A stretch of DNA of 64,000 nucleotides from Aureimonas ureilytica (GCF_001475935.1 NZ_LDQA01000028.1:300663-364662), one strand, 5' to 3'. Shown: positions 35,897 to 45,206, numbered from the stretch's first letter. Translations and numbers: made by a program. The notes: generated from the sequence alone by a model not told the origin.

Positions 35897-36319
35897 CTAC
35901 TCGACCTTCACGCCGTTGCCGAGCGTCATGCTTTTGCCCGAGGAGAGCGTGGCCACCGTGCCGTCGCTGGTGACCTGCACGGACTTCACCACGCCGCTCA
36001 GCGTCTGGTCGCCATTGGTGATGGTGCGGCCGATCAGCGAGTTGGCGTTGGTGAGCGCGTTCAGCGTCGTCATCGCCTCCAGCTTCTGGTTCAGCTTGAT
36101 CGACTGTTCCACGTTGGAGAACGAGGCGAGCTGGCTCATCTGCTGGGTTGGATCGGTCGGGTTCAACGGGTCCTGGTTCTTCATCTGTGTGACGAGAAGC
36201 TGCAGGAAGGCGTTGTAGTCGAGGCCCGTCTTCAGCTCGCTGGCCGTCGACGAGGACGTGCCGGTCGAAGCGCCGACATTGGTGGTCTGGTTCTGGGTCG
36301 AAACGCCGGAAACTTCCAT
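35897..36319 (-). CDS. flgD: Flagellar hook assembly protein FlgD
   Basis: Hook cap scaffold. 140 aa, the short alphaproteobacterial form. A Ser/Thr-rich N-terminus precedes the conserved domain: DYNAFLQLLVTQMKNQDPLNP followed by the QMSQLASFSNVEQS segment. The C-terminal Tudor/Fn3-like part seen in enterobacteria is reduced. It starts two bases after flbT ends and is followed at once by fliQ. Confidence 0.95.
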   Translation of the reverse strand: MEVSGVSTQNQTTNVGASTGTSSSTASELKTGLDYNAFLQLLVTQMKNQDPLNPTDPTQQMSQLASFSNVEQSIKLNQKLEAMTTLNALTNANSLIGRTITNGDQTLSGVVKSVQVTSDGTVATLSSGKSMTLGNGVKVE

Positions 36320-36321
36320 GA

Positions 36322-36789
36322 TCAGCGAGCTCCAACAGCAACCGGAGCACGCTCCGGCAAGGAAACAGAGCCCATATGGGCGGGTGCGTCTACGGTGGCC
36401 GCTGCCGCGAGAATGGCGTCTTCCAGCGGAATGATCGCCCGCAGGCGCTTCAGCGCCTCGAAGACGCGGTCGCGTTCGATCAGCTCGGCGACGTCCTGCA
36501 GCCCGGAGCGCACGGCTGCCGAGGAGAAGGCGGCCATAAGGGCGGGGAAGCTGCGCTCGAAGAGAACGCGCGTTTCGCTCGCCGTCGCCGGGTCGATCAG
36601 CATGAGCTGGACCACGAAGTAGAGCTGGCGGATCGGCGTCGTCGCGTCTTCGGCCTGCATCACGTGGCTTTCCAGAAGGAAGGTCACGTCGTTCATGAAT
36701 TCCAGATGGGTCTTGCGATCGACGCGCATGACCGCGCCATTGACGAAAATGCGCTCGCCCGCGCGCAGGGTGATGCGAAGTGTCGACAT
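36322..36789 (-). CDS. flbT: Flagellar biosynthesis repressor FlbT
   Basis: Post-transcriptional regulator that binds the flagellin mRNA leader and affects its stability and translation in Caulobacter and Rhizobiales. 155 aa from the ATG at 36787-36789 (MSTLRITLRAGER), with the family motif GERIFVNGAVMRVDRK and the QLYFVVQLMLIDP segment. Two bases separate it from flaF. Its expected targets here are the two flagellin genes at 49138 and 51628. Confidence 0.95.
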   Translation of the reverse strand: MSTLRITLRAGERIFVNGAVMRVDRKTHLEFMNDVTFLLESHVMQAEDATTPIRQLYFVVQLMLIDPATASETRVLFERSFPALMAAFSSAAVRSGLQDVAELIERDRVFEALKRLRAIIPLEDAILAAAATVDAPAHMGSVSLPERAPVAVGAR

Positions 36790-36791
36790 CC

Positions 36792-37148
36792 TTATTCTCC
36801 CAACCCGTCGCGGATCATGGTGGTGACCTCGATCATGGTCGAGAAGCTCTCGCGCTGGCCGAGCCGGATCGCCTCGGCTTCGCGCATGATCCAGAGCCCG
36901 ATCGAGATGAGGCTGGCGCGCAACTCGTCCGGCAGCGCATTGCCGGGCGTCGCGAGGTCTTCCACCAGCACCGACCAGAGATTGCGCGTCAGGTAGATGG
37001 CGTCGATCGCCTCGCGCGAACGCGGGCCCGCGGCCTCGGCGTGCTTGAGCGCATCGACCATGCGATCGAGCGCCTCGCGCTCGCGCTCGCGGGCCGTTGC
37101 CGAGCTGTCCTGCGTAACCTCGGCATAGGAGAATTGATACATTCCCAT
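36792..37148 (-). CDS. flaF: Flagellar biosynthesis regulator FlaF
   Basis: Partner and counterpart of FlbT; needed for flagellin translation or secretion. 118 aa. Family motifs: MYQFSYAEVTQDS, REREREALDRMVDALKHAE and LWSVLVEDLATPGNALPDELRASLISIGLWIMRE. It lies between flgL and flbT in the standard Rhizobiales order. Confidence 0.95.
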   Translation of the reverse strand: MGMYQFSYAEVTQDSSATAREREREALDRMVDALKHAEAAGPRSREAIDAIYLTRNLWSVLVEDLATPGNALPDELRASLISIGLWIMREAEAIRLGQRESFSTMIEVTTMIRDGLGE

Positions 37149-37203
37149 TCCTCAAAGCGGCGGGCATTCATGCCCTTTGGTCGGGTTCGGCGGCGAGGCC
37201 GGA

Positions 37204-38313
37204 TCAGAGATAGTTGAGAAGGCTGAGATTCTGCAGCTTGCCGGTCACGGCGAAGGTCGCGTCGAGCTGCGTCTTCAGCTGGTTGATCAGCAATCCGGCT
37301 TCGGTCTGATCGACGCCTTCGAGGCGGTCATACGCGGCAGCCACCAAATCCTTCTGCTTCGTTAGCAGCGTATTGGCGGCATCGACGCGGTTCTGCCGAA
37401 CGCCGAGGTCCGACTGAACCTTGACGATGCCGTCCTGACCCGACTTCAGCTTCACCTGCGCCGCCGTTGTCAGGGCTTGGCGGGCGCTATCGCCCATCTT
37501 GTCCACGCCCAGCGCGCCGATCATCGCATAGGCCGCGACCGTATTCTTGAAGGCCGGCGTATTGACGTTGACCGACGTGTCGATCTGCTCGGAGCGCGAG
37601 ATATAGGCGGACGAGACCGCGCCGCCGGAATCGGCGATGCCGTCCCAGATACCCGGAACAGCCGCAACGGCCGGCGTCGCGCCATTGGCCGGCACAGCCG
37701 GCGTGCCGAAGAAATCGACCGAAAAGCTGCGAGCCGTCGCGGAGCCTGATTTCGTATAGCCGGCATCGCTGAAATAGGCATTCACCTGGTCTGCAGTCGC
37801 TTGGGAAACGTCCGTGATGCCGAGTGCATCAAGGAATTTCGACTGGATGCTGCCCGACAAAGTGGTCAAGGTCGCGCTGTCGCTTTTCACCGGCTGGGTG
37901 TTGGCGTGCGTGCCGCCGAACAGATATTCGCCGCCGCTGCTGACATTGACCGCGCCCAGAACCTGCTGAAGGCCCTGCTGCGCGCTTTGTATGAGAGCGG
38001 CCGTGCCCGTTCCCGTGGCCGTGCCGTTGATCAGAGCCTTGGAATAGTCGTCGGACGCGTTGCGGATCGACGTCAACGAATTGTCCATCAGCTGAAAGCG
38101 GCTGGTGATCAATTTGTTGGAGTCCAACATGCTTTGGAACGTGTCCTCCTGCGAATGGTAGGAGATCGCGTTTCCGGTGACGCGGCCGAGCGTGCGACCC
38201 ACATCGGCGTGGCGTCCGGTGTTGAACTCCTTCTGCGCATCGGCGATTTGGGTCTGCACGCGCTGGATGGTGCTGCGTGAGAAGTTGCTTAAGGTCAGGC
38301 TGGAAATCGACAT
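37204..38313 (-). CDS. flgL: Flagellar hook-filament junction protein FlgL
   Basis: HAP3, which joins hook to filament. 369 aa with flagellin-like ends: the N-terminal coiled coil (SISSLTLSNFSRSTIQRVQT, ADAQKEFNTGRHADVG) and the C-terminal helix ending LKTQLDATFAVTGKLQNLSLLNYL. A central variable domain (about 140-260) includes a short Ala/Pro-rich insertion. It lies 14 bases after the flgK stop. Confidence 0.94.
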   Translation of the reverse strand: MSISSLTLSNFSRSTIQRVQTQIADAQKEFNTGRHADVGRTLGRVTGNAISYHSQEDTFQSMLDSNKLITSRFQLMDNSLTSIRNASDDYSKALINGTATGTGTAALIQSAQQGLQQVLGAVNVSSGGEYLFGGTHANTQPVKSDSATLTTLSGSIQSKFLDALGITDVSQATADQVNAYFSDAGYTKSGSATARSFSVDFFGTPAVPANGATPAVAAVPGIWDGIADSGGAVSSAYISRSEQIDTSVNVNTPAFKNTVAAYAMIGALGVDKMGDSARQALTTAAQVKLKSGQDGIVKVQSDLGVRQNRVDAANTLLTKQKDLVAAAYDRLEGVDQTEAGLLINQLKTQLDATFAVTGKLQNLSLLNYL

Positions 38314-38327
38314 GGCGCCGAGCGTCC

Positions 38328-39782
38328 TCAGATGGCTTGCAGAAGGGCGGCCATCATCTGGTCCACCGTGGTGATGATCTTGGACGAGGCCTGAAACGAA
38401 CGCTGGAGATCGAGAAGCCGTGTCAGCTCGGTGTTCAGGTCGATGCCTGTTTCGTTCGAAAGCGTCGTCTGGGTCTTATCGAGAAGCGTCTGCTGATACT
38501 GGTTGGTTGCCAGCGTCGTCGAGCGCGTGCCCTGCAGCCAGCTCATCGACGAGCCCGCGAAATTGGCGATCGTCCCGGTGGCATCGGCACCATCCGCGCT
38601 GTAGGCGCGAGCGGTTCGAATGCTGGTCACAAGATTGGTGAGACGCGTCGTATAGCCCGTCGCAGCGGTGTCGGTGTTGTACTTGGCGCCGCCGCTGATC
38701 CCGCCGTCGCGCAGAAGGGTCGGGTCTCCCAGGACGCTGGCGGCGACCTTGATCCGTCCCGCCGCCCCTGCGAGCGATGAACTCGCGCTGGCGGGCGTCG
38801 TCCCTGTGGCAGCAACACCGGTGACGGTCGCGCTGGCGTCCTGAAAGAGGCCCTGCGCTCCACCGGTTTCGGAGAAGACATCGATCAGGTTGTTGGCAAT
38901 GGCGTCAAGCTGCGTCTGGAACTGGGGCGCCACCTTGTCCCGCAGTTCGATCAAGCCGGCGATCTTGCCGCTCGTGACGGGCATGAAGGAGTTGGCTCCG
39001 GTAACGACCGTCCCGTCGATACGGAAAGCGCCACCGGCCTGCCCTGGCTTGAGCGACGGGGTGGCCGTGAAATCCACGCTACGCGCCACACGATCGAACA
39101 GTGTCACACCGCTGTCGGTATAGATCACCAGGTCATTGTCGCCACGCGACTGAACGTTGATGCCGACATATTCGGATAGTTTCTGGATCTGCTGATCGCG
39201 CTGATCCACCTCGTCCGTGACGTCCCGGTTGGCGACGGTGCCAGCCGTGATCCGTTGGTTCAGATCCTGGATCTGGCTGAGAATGCTGCGCATATCACTG
39301 GCGGCTTGCCCCAGTTCGTCGTCGGCATCCTGTCGGATCTGATCAACGGTATCGCTTGCGACGTTCAGCGACGTGGCGAGAGCTTGTGCGGCGGCGACCG
39401 CCGCCCGGCCGACTTCTCCATTGGCGGGCGCCTTGCTGTAGCTCACCAGCGCATCGGCGAGGGCGGACACTTTCGCCGCGGGCGAGCCCTTCGCATCGGT
39501 ATCGCCGATCACCTCGTTGAGGCGGTCGAGCCCGCCTGCCACTACGCCCGACCTCGCGACATCCGAGGTGCCGTTGAGGACATTTCGAAACAGAGCGGTA
39601 TTGCCGGACTGCGAAACCGAACGGATTTCCAGCCGCCCGTCCGCGCCGGTCACGACATTGGCGTATTTGCGCGTCGCGCCGGCCACATTCGCGTTTGCGA
39701 TGTTGCGCGAAACGAGAGCGGTTTGAGCCTGGCTGGCCTGAAGCGACGACGTCGCCGTGTTGATGGCAGACGAAAGGGTCAT
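38328..39782 (-). CDS. flgK: Flagellar hook-associated protein FlgK
   Basis: HAP1. 484 aa from the ATG at 39780-39782 (MTLSSAINTA). The N-terminus has the axial-protein motif LVSRNIANANVAGATRKYAN; the C-terminus has TGIDLNTELTRLLDLQRSFQASSKIITTVDQMM. The central part carries an Ala/Thr/Ser-rich loop near 325-345. A hairpin lies in the 109-base gap after flgE. Confidence 0.95.
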   Translation of the reverse strand: MTLSSAINTATSSLQASQAQTALVSRNIANANVAGATRKYANVVTGADGRLEIRSVSQSGNTALFRNVLNGTSDVARSGVVAGGLDRLNEVIGDTDAKGSPAAKVSALADALVSYSKAPANGEVGRAAVAAAQALATSLNVASDTVDQIRQDADDELGQAASDMRSILSQIQDLNQRITAGTVANRDVTDEVDQRDQQIQKLSEYVGINVQSRGDNDLVIYTDSGVTLFDRVARSVDFTATPSLKPGQAGGAFRIDGTVVTGANSFMPVTSGKIAGLIELRDKVAPQFQTQLDAIANNLIDVFSETGGAQGLFQDASATVTGVAATGTTPASASSSLAGAAGRIKVAASVLGDPTLLRDGGISGGAKYNTDTAATGYTTRLTNLVTSIRTARAYSADGADATGTIANFAGSSMSWLQGTRSTTLATNQYQQTLLDKTQTTLSNETGIDLNTELTRLLDLQRSFQASSKIITTVDQMMAALLQAI

Positions 39783-39848
39783 GGTGGGCGTCCGCAAAGG
39801 AGAATCGATCGTTGGCCGGCCGCCGATCCGCGGCCGCGCCCTCGCAGG

Positions 39849-39871
39849 GAGAAGCGCCGCCGGCGCCTCTC
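39849..39871 (-). promoter_or_regulatory. Hairpin between flgE and flgK
   Basis: 10-bp stem with one G-U pair (39849-39858 with 39862-39871) and no T-run, so not a simple terminator. It may set relative mRNA stability of flgE and flgK. Confidence 0.45.
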
Positions 39872-39891
39872 GAAATCATGCCCCGATGGCG

Positions 39892-41328
39892 TTAGCGCTT
39901 CAGGTTGACCAGAACGTCCATGATTTCCGAACCGGTCTGGAAGACCTTGGAATTGGCCGTGTAGGAGCGCTGCGACTCGATCATCGTCGTCAGTTCGCTC
40001 GCCAGATCGACCGTCGAGTTTTCCAGTGCGCCCGACTGCAGAGTGCCAAGGCCACCGCTGCCGCCGAAGCCCATCAGGATCGTGCCCGACTCCACGCCAG
40101 CGTAATACGCGTTGCCCGAAACGCCCGTCAGATTGTCCGGGGCGGCGACCATGGCGAGCGGGATCTTATAGAGATTGCGCGAGGTGCCCGAGGTGAAGGT
40201 GGCGGAGACGGTTCCGTCCTTACCGACCGACACCTTGTCGATCACTTCGGCCGGATTGCCGTTCACCGTGGCGGCGAGCGGCAGGTAATCCTTGGAATAC
40301 TGGGTGAAATCGCTGACGTTCAGCGCGATCTGCGAGCCGTTGAGCGCGTTGATCGCATTGGCGTTGGTCGAGCGGAGATCGATATTCAAGAAGCCGTTGC
40401 GCGCAGCGGTATCGACCGTCGACGTGGTGCCTCCCGACGTAATCGACGCGAGTTTGCCCGATGACGCATCGAATGTCATCGTCCCCGTATACAGAGGGCC
40501 CTTGGGCGCGGTCGTTCCAGCGGCATAGGGGAAGGGCGCGGTCGCGGACGGATTCGTGCCCGTGGTCGACGACGCGTCGGCCTTGTTGAAGACCGCCACT
40601 TCCCACTTGTTGTTGTCGATTTTCGTGTAATAGACGTCGAGTTGAACCGCCTTGCCCGTATTGTCATACGTGGTGATCGAGCTGGCGGACGTGTAGGAAA
40701 TCACGGTGTTCGAGGCTGCGGTCGGCGTCGTCGTGATCTCGCCAGGCGTGGTCACGCCAGCGACGGCAGGATCGATCTTTGCCGCTTCCTTGTTCAGGTT
40801 CGCGGTCAAATCGCCCTTCGTCGTCGGCGTTGCGCTCAAGAGCGACGCCCGCATGTTGACGGGCTGCAAGCCGGCAAAGCCATTCAGCGTGTAGTCGGTC
40901 CCACCGGTCGTGACGGGATACCCCATCAGCGTATAACCGGCCGCGTTCACCAGCGTGCCGTCGGCCTGCTGGGTGAAGGAGCCGGCGCGCGTCAGGTAGT
41001 TGCCGGAGGAGCCGCCCTTCGTGCTGCCATCGTTGACGACGAGGAAGCCGTTGCCCTGGATGGCGAGATCGATCTTCTTGGAGTTGCTGGAATTGGCCGT
41101 ATAGGAAATGCCGCCCTGCTCGCTGACCAGCGTGCGAACATTCGCTTCCACCGCGCCAGAATTATACTGGTTCGCGCCATGGGCCAGAATCTGCGACGTG
41201 AACTCCGTCGTCGTCTGTTTGTAGCCGTTGGTATTGGCGTTCGCGATGTTTTCCGAGACGGCGCTGAGGCGCGTGGCCTGCGCGTCCATGCCCGAAACGC
41301 TCGTGCGCATTAGTCCGCCGATGCTCAT
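39892..41328 (-). CDS. flgE: Flagellar hook protein FlgE
   Basis: Major hook subunit. 478 aa from the ATG at 41326-41328 (MSIGGLMRTS), with GGAG six bases upstream. Axial motif SAVSENIANANTNGYKQ near 20-36, FlgE D1 motifs (GNGFLVVNDG, NYLTRAGSF) and the C-terminal LASELTTMIESQRSYTANSKVFQTGSEIMDVLVNLKR. A Thr/Ala-rich D2-like insertion lies at about 150-330. It starts the flgE-flgK-flgL-flaF-flbT-flgD-fliQ string. Confidence 0.95.
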   Translation of the reverse strand: MSIGGLMRTSVSGMDAQATRLSAVSENIANANTNGYKQTTTEFTSQILAHGANQYNSGAVEANVRTLVSEQGGISYTANSSNSKKIDLAIQGNGFLVVNDGSTKGGSSGNYLTRAGSFTQQADGTLVNAAGYTLMGYPVTTGGTDYTLNGFAGLQPVNMRASLLSATPTTKGDLTANLNKEAAKIDPAVAGVTTPGEITTTPTAASNTVISYTSASSITTYDNTGKAVQLDVYYTKIDNNKWEVAVFNKADASSTTGTNPSATAPFPYAAGTTAPKGPLYTGTMTFDASSGKLASITSGGTTSTVDTAARNGFLNIDLRSTNANAINALNGSQIALNVSDFTQYSKDYLPLAATVNGNPAEVIDKVSVGKDGTVSATFTSGTSRNLYKIPLAMVAAPDNLTGVSGNAYYAGVESGTILMGFGGSGGLGTLQSGALENSTVDLASELTTMIESQRSYTANSKVFQTGSEIMDVLVNLKR

Positions 41329-41451
41329 GCCTGCTCCTTCAATACCAAACCGGGGAATTGTGGCAAAGGTATCGGGACTGGCTTGCGTCAAACTGCATTA
41401 CGAAGTGTAAAGGATGATACGGGATTAATCTTTTATTAGTAAATATAAATA

Positions 41452-41473
41452 AACCCGACGCAAGCGCCGGGTT
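41452..41473 (-). terminator. Terminator-like hairpin after rem
   Basis: Stem AACCCG-A-CG/CG-C-CGGGTT (41452-41460 with 41465-41473) with one mismatch, followed on the minus strand by an AT-rich TTATTTATATTTAC tract. It lies 35 bases past the rem stop. Confidence 0.6.
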
Positions 41474-41507
41474 GAATGCTTTTGTTAAGACTTGAGCTTT
41501 AGGCGGA

Positions 41508-42179
41508 TCAGACGCCGATGCCGTAGCCGAGATAGCGCTTGGAGGAGACGGGATCGTAGCCCAGGCGCATCTTGAGCTTCTTGCGCAGCTTGGAGATGTG
41601 GCTTTCGATGACGTTCTCTTCGACGTTCTCGTCGAAAATGCCGTAGATCGCGCTGAAGAGCTGCTGCTTGGAGACGCGGCGGCCCTTGTTGGCGACCAGA
41701 TATTCCAGAATGCGGCGCTCGCGGCGCGGCAGGACCAGCGGCTCGCCGCCGACTTCGGCGTCGCGACCATCGGTGAAGACGCAGATCTCGTCGATCGCGT
41801 TGCGGTTGCGATCGACCGCCACGTCGCGGCGGCGGATGGCACCGACACGCGCCAGGATTTCCTTGACGTGGACCGGCTTGGCCACCACATCGTCAATGCC
41901 GGCGGCGAACAGATCGAGCGTGGAATTGAGGGCCTTGGTCTCGGCCAGAGCGATCATCGGCGCGGTGGAGCGGCTCCGCACGAGGCGGGTGAATGTGCTG
42001 CGCTCGGGAAAATCGCCCAACAGAAACGCCTCGACGGCGGAGATGTCGGTCTCGGAGGCCGACTCGACCCAGTCGCGGAACTCGTCCACTCCAAAGCCCG
42101 CTGACGAGACGCCTTCCTGCGAGAAAAGCGACTTGTAGCCGTTGGTCACGAGTTCCCGGTTATCCACGACTACGATCAT
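41508..42179 (-). CDS. rem: Flagellar transcriptional regulator Rem/FtcR
   Basis: OmpR-type activator of flagellar class genes in Rhizobiales (Rem in Sinorhizobium, FtcR in Brucella). 223 aa. The N-terminal receiver-like domain (1-115) is degenerate: only Asp6 of the acidic pocket is in place, and the phospho-acceptor region reads FLLGDFPERS, while Lys101-Pro102 is kept. The C-terminal winged helix (about 135-223) has the motif LPRRERRILEYLVANKGRRVSK and ENVIESHISKLRKKL. It has its own 240-base upstream region. Confidence 0.93.
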   Translation of the reverse strand: MIVVVDNRELVTNGYKSLFSQEGVSSAGFGVDEFRDWVESASETDISAVEAFLLGDFPERSTFTRLVRSRSTAPMIALAETKALNSTLDLFAAGIDDVVAKPVHVKEILARVGAIRRRDVAVDRNRNAIDEICVFTDGRDAEVGGEPLVLPRRERRILEYLVANKGRRVSKQQLFSAIYGIFDENVEENVIESHISKLRKKLKMRLGYDPVSSKRYLGYGIGV

Positions 42180-42261
42180 TTGGCCCCACCGAATGTCTTG
42201 CGTTTCGTTAGGGAAAAGTTACCTGCACCCCTCGAATCGGCCTATCCCCAAAAATCACTAT

Positions 42262-42321
42262 AGGGTTAACGCAAGCTTGGGCGTTGCATAAAAGTCGACG
42301 GAGTTTCAACTCGTTAACCCT
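42262..42321 (-). promoter_or_regulatory. Long-spaced inverted repeat upstream of rem
   Basis: Perfect 10-nt arms AGGGTTAACG (42262-42271) and CGTTAACCCT (42312-42321) separated by 40 bases. It lies 83-142 bases upstream of the rem ATG. Each arm contains GTTAAC. Candidate binding site for a looping or dimer-of-dimers regulator. Confidence 0.45.
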
Positions 42322-42353
42322 TTCAAGGCCACAGAGCCTATATTTTTGCGGCG

Positions 42354-42390
42354 CAAAAAAGGGCGGAAAGGAGACCCTTTCCGCCCTTGT
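42354..42390 (-). terminator. Intrinsic terminator after fliK
   Basis: 11-bp perfect stem (42361-42371 with 42376-42386, GGGCGGAAAGG/CCTTTCCGCCC), loop AGAC, extended by AA/TT, with a T-run on the minus strand (42360-42355). It closes the fliF-to-fliK unit just before the rem promoter. Confidence 0.85.
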
Positions 42391-42417
42391 TCTGTTTTGC
42401 AGAAACGAGATGGTTTT

Positions 42418-43935
42418 TCAGAGATAGGTGGACGCTCGGCGAGTGCGCGAAGCGTCCTGCGATACGGTGCCATCGCGAGCCGGGGTCTCGGGCGAACGGC
42501 GCCCGCTCGGCTGCTCGTCGCGAGATGGCGAGCCGTCTCTGGCAGCTTGTCCCGACGCTCCGTTCGAGCTCGAATTGTCGTTGCCCGCACCGGCCGATCC
42601 ATCGGCCGCACGCGGGGCGTTGGCCTGAATGTCCTTGGCGACCACGGTGATCGCGGCATCGTCAAGTGAGAAGCCCGCGCGCTCCAAGAGCTGACGCAAG
42701 GCCCCGCGATCCTCGGCTAGGAGCACCGCCGTATCGGCGCGGCTGGCCGCAAGTTCCACCGTGAGCTTGCCTTCCGACAAGCGCATGGACACGTCCAGCG
42801 TGCCCAGATGTTCGGGCTTGAGCTGGATCGTAAGCGTTTTCAGCGCCGCGCCGCCGGCCCGCATGCGCACATGCGCATCCTGATCGGGCGTCGCCGCGCT
42901 GGAGGGCCGTGCGTTGGGCTCGCCCAGAACTTCGAGCATCCGGTCGGCAATCTGGGTGGCGATGCCGAGCCCGCCCGCTCCACTGCCGCCCGCCGCCAGA
43001 GCATCGACCGTCAAGGTCTTGCCGCCTGTTGCGGTATCGCTGCCCTTGGCCGCGTCCAGCGAAGCCGCGCGCTGCGTATCGCTGCGCCGCTCGCCACCCT
43101 GATCCGCGCCCGCTCGGCCGCGATCGGACAAACGTGCCAGGGCTTCGTCGAAGCGCAAAGGCAGCGGCGCCTCGCTTGGCTGCTGGCCGTCGCCTGTCGC
43201 CGCCGCGCCCTTGGTGGACATGCGCTCCGAACTGGCCTGGGCCGCCGCCTTGGCCTTGTCGCTGAGGCTTGCCAGAACCGCGCTGGCAGACGATTCGGCG
43301 GCGGTCTTGACACCGGCGGACTTGGCATCCGCCGCCGCCTTCCGAGCGGCCTCGTCGCCTTTCGCCTGAACGAGAACCATTCCGTCCTGATGCGGCTCGA
43401 AATGCGTTTCCATCTTCAGGACTTCGAGGCGAACGCTCTTGCCGCCGGTCCCCTCCCCGCCCGTCGGATCGAGCCCCTGTTCCGCTCCGCTGGGCACCAG
43501 CGTTCGGGTCGCGGCGTCCTGTTCGGAGGCCTTGCGCTTGTCGTCGCTGCGCTGGCCCGAATGATTCAAGAGGCCCAGGAGAGACTGGAGCGCGCGCTTG
43601 TCAGCGCCCTCCGCCTGCGTCGCATCGGCGGCGTCCGCATCCTTGTTGGGATCGGTGTCCTTGCCGTCCCCCGCATCGCGCTTTGCAGACGTCGCCTCGC
43701 TCGCTCGCGCGCTCGAAGCGTCCTGCGACGGCGTTGGCTTGGCGGACGCGTCGCCCTGCACGGACGGGGCCGGCGCGCGATTGTCGGCACTCGCCGTATC
43801 GCGCTGCGGCGGCTTGGCATCCCGCACGGCCGCGTCGAAGGCGCGGCCCTGGTCACGGCGCGCATCGTCGTCGCGCGGCGCGGTCCGAAGTGGCGGTTCA
43901 CGATCCGGCATCGGCGGGGAGAGATCGATCTTCAT
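42418..43935 (-). CDS. fliK: Flagellar hook-length control protein FliK (MotD)
   Basis: Secreted hook ruler and specificity switch; called MotD in rhizobia. 505 aa. The first 330 residues are low complexity (Ala, Asp, Lys, Gln, Ser), as expected for the ruler. The C-terminal Flg_hook domain (about 355-450) has LTIQLKPEHLGTLDVSMRLSEGKLTVELAA and the LRQLLERAGFSL motif. It starts five bases after the motC stop. Confidence 0.9.
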   Translation of the reverse strand: MKIDLSPPMPDREPPLRTAPRDDDARRDQGRAFDAAVRDAKPPQRDTASADNRAPAPSVQGDASAKPTPSQDASSARASEATSAKRDAGDGKDTDPNKDADAADATQAEGADKRALQSLLGLLNHSGQRSDDKRKASEQDAATRTLVPSGAEQGLDPTGGEGTGGKSVRLEVLKMETHFEPHQDGMVLVQAKGDEAARKAAADAKSAGVKTAAESSASAVLASLSDKAKAAAQASSERMSTKGAAATGDGQQPSEAPLPLRFDEALARLSDRGRAGADQGGERRSDTQRAASLDAAKGSDTATGGKTLTVDALAAGGSGAGGLGIATQIADRMLEVLGEPNARPSSAATPDQDAHVRMRAGGAALKTLTIQLKPEHLGTLDVSMRLSEGKLTVELAASRADTAVLLAEDRGALRQLLERAGFSLDDAAITVVAKDIQANAPRAADGSAGAGNDNSSSNGASGQAARDGSPSRDEQPSGRRSPETPARDGTVSQDASRTRRASTYL

Positions 43936-43940
43936 GGACC

Positions 43941-45206
43941 TTAAGGCTTCAAAGCTTGGGAGGATTGGGCGAGAGCGGCTTCCGCGCGTGCCAGAACGGC
44001 GGGACCGTCGGCCTTGGCCGACGCGACGTTCAGGGCGGGCGCCGGCATGGCCGCCAGCGTCGCGTCGATCTGGTCGAGCACGGTATAGGCGGCGTCCAGC
44101 AGGGTGGCGTCTTCGGGATGCAGTTCGGCGCGTTCGATCCGGTCGAGCGTCTGGCGTGCCTGGGTCGGCTTCAGCGAGCCGAGCGAGGAGGCTGTCTTGT
44201 AGAGTTCGGCGCGGCTCTGGTCGGGTCCCGACAGGCCGGGGATCGCGAGCGCCGCTTCGGCCGAAGCGGCGGCGAACTGGAGATTGCCTTCCACCAGCGA
44301 GCGCCGCGCCGCCGCGAGATAAAGCGTCTGCTGGCGCGGGCCCGAGAGGGCCGCGATCACGTCGGACATTTCGGCCAGCGCTTCTTCCGCATTGGCCGAG
44401 CCGCGGCTCGTCACCATCGCGCTGAAGCGGGCCTCGAAATTGCCGGCATAGGAGCTGTTGGCGAAGCGATCGAAATAGCGCCGCGCGAGCTGATCGGCGC
44501 GGGCATGGTCGCCGCTGGCGTCCACCAGCATGGCGCCAAGGCGCAAGGATGCTTCTTCGATCAGGGTGCCGGGTGCCAGAAGTCGGGCCTGATCGAGATG
44601 CGCGATGGCGTCCTTTGGATTGTCACCCTGATGGATCTGACCCAGCACCAGATGCAACTGGGCCGCCAGAACCGGCTCCATCTCTGCGAGCGGCACATCG
44701 GCAAGGCGCTTCTTGGCCTTTTCCAGATTGTTGCGGACATAGGCCAGCGTGCCTTCGATCAGCGCCGTCTGGGACTCGTCCAGAAGCTTTTCCCGCATCA
44801 GGCGGTCGAGGACATCGGGCGTTCCGCCGCTCAGCGAGAAGAGGATCGCCGCGCGGAAATTGCGCGGATCGCGCCAGACCGCCGGATCGGCTTCCAGAAA
44901 GGTTCGCCCGAAACGGCGCAGGAGAAGGGCCTGCACCCGGATCGCCCGGTCATTGCCGCGCGCGACCTGATCCTGAAGGAACTGCACCGAGCGCATGACG
45001 TCGAAAGGCATGGGCGCACGCGTCGTGGCGAATTGTGCGGCCGCCTCTCCCTGCGCCCCGGCATCCGCCTTGGCTTCTCCTTCGGCGGGCGCCGCGACTT
45101 CGTGGCCGCTCGAAGCGGCCGCTTCGGCCTGTCCGCCGTCCTCGGCCCGGAGGGCTCCGGAACCGAGGATCAGGGCGCAGAGGGCCACTCCGAGAACTGT
45201 TTTCAC
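43941..45206 (-). CDS. motC: Chemotaxis/motility protein MotC
   Basis: Periplasmic motor protein of Rhizobiales that binds MotB and adjusts torque. 421 aa from a GTG at 45204-45206, which overlaps the motB stop (GTGA). Signal peptide at about 1-20 (VALCALILGSGALRAEDG), an Ala/Glu-rich linker, then a mostly helical body with FDVMRSVQFLQDQVARGND and many Ala-rich helical pairs of TPR type. MotE, encoded in this same cluster at 56361, is its specific chaperone in Sinorhizobium. Confidence 0.92.
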   Translation of the reverse strand: MKTVLGVALCALILGSGALRAEDGGQAEAAASSGHEVAAPAEGEAKADAGAQGEAAAQFATTRAPMPFDVMRSVQFLQDQVARGNDRAIRVQALLLRRFGRTFLEADPAVWRDPRNFRAAILFSLSGGTPDVLDRLMREKLLDESQTALIEGTLAYVRNNLEKAKKRLADVPLAEMEPVLAAQLHLVLGQIHQGDNPKDAIAHLDQARLLAPGTLIEEASLRLGAMLVDASGDHARADQLARRYFDRFANSSYAGNFEARFSAMVTSRGSANAEEALAEMSDVIAALSGPRQQTLYLAAARRSLVEGNLQFAAASAEAALAIPGLSGPDQSRAELYKTASSLGSLKPTQARQTLDRIERAELHPEDATLLDAAYTVLDQIDATLAAMPAPALNVASAKADGPAVLARAEAALAQSSQALKP

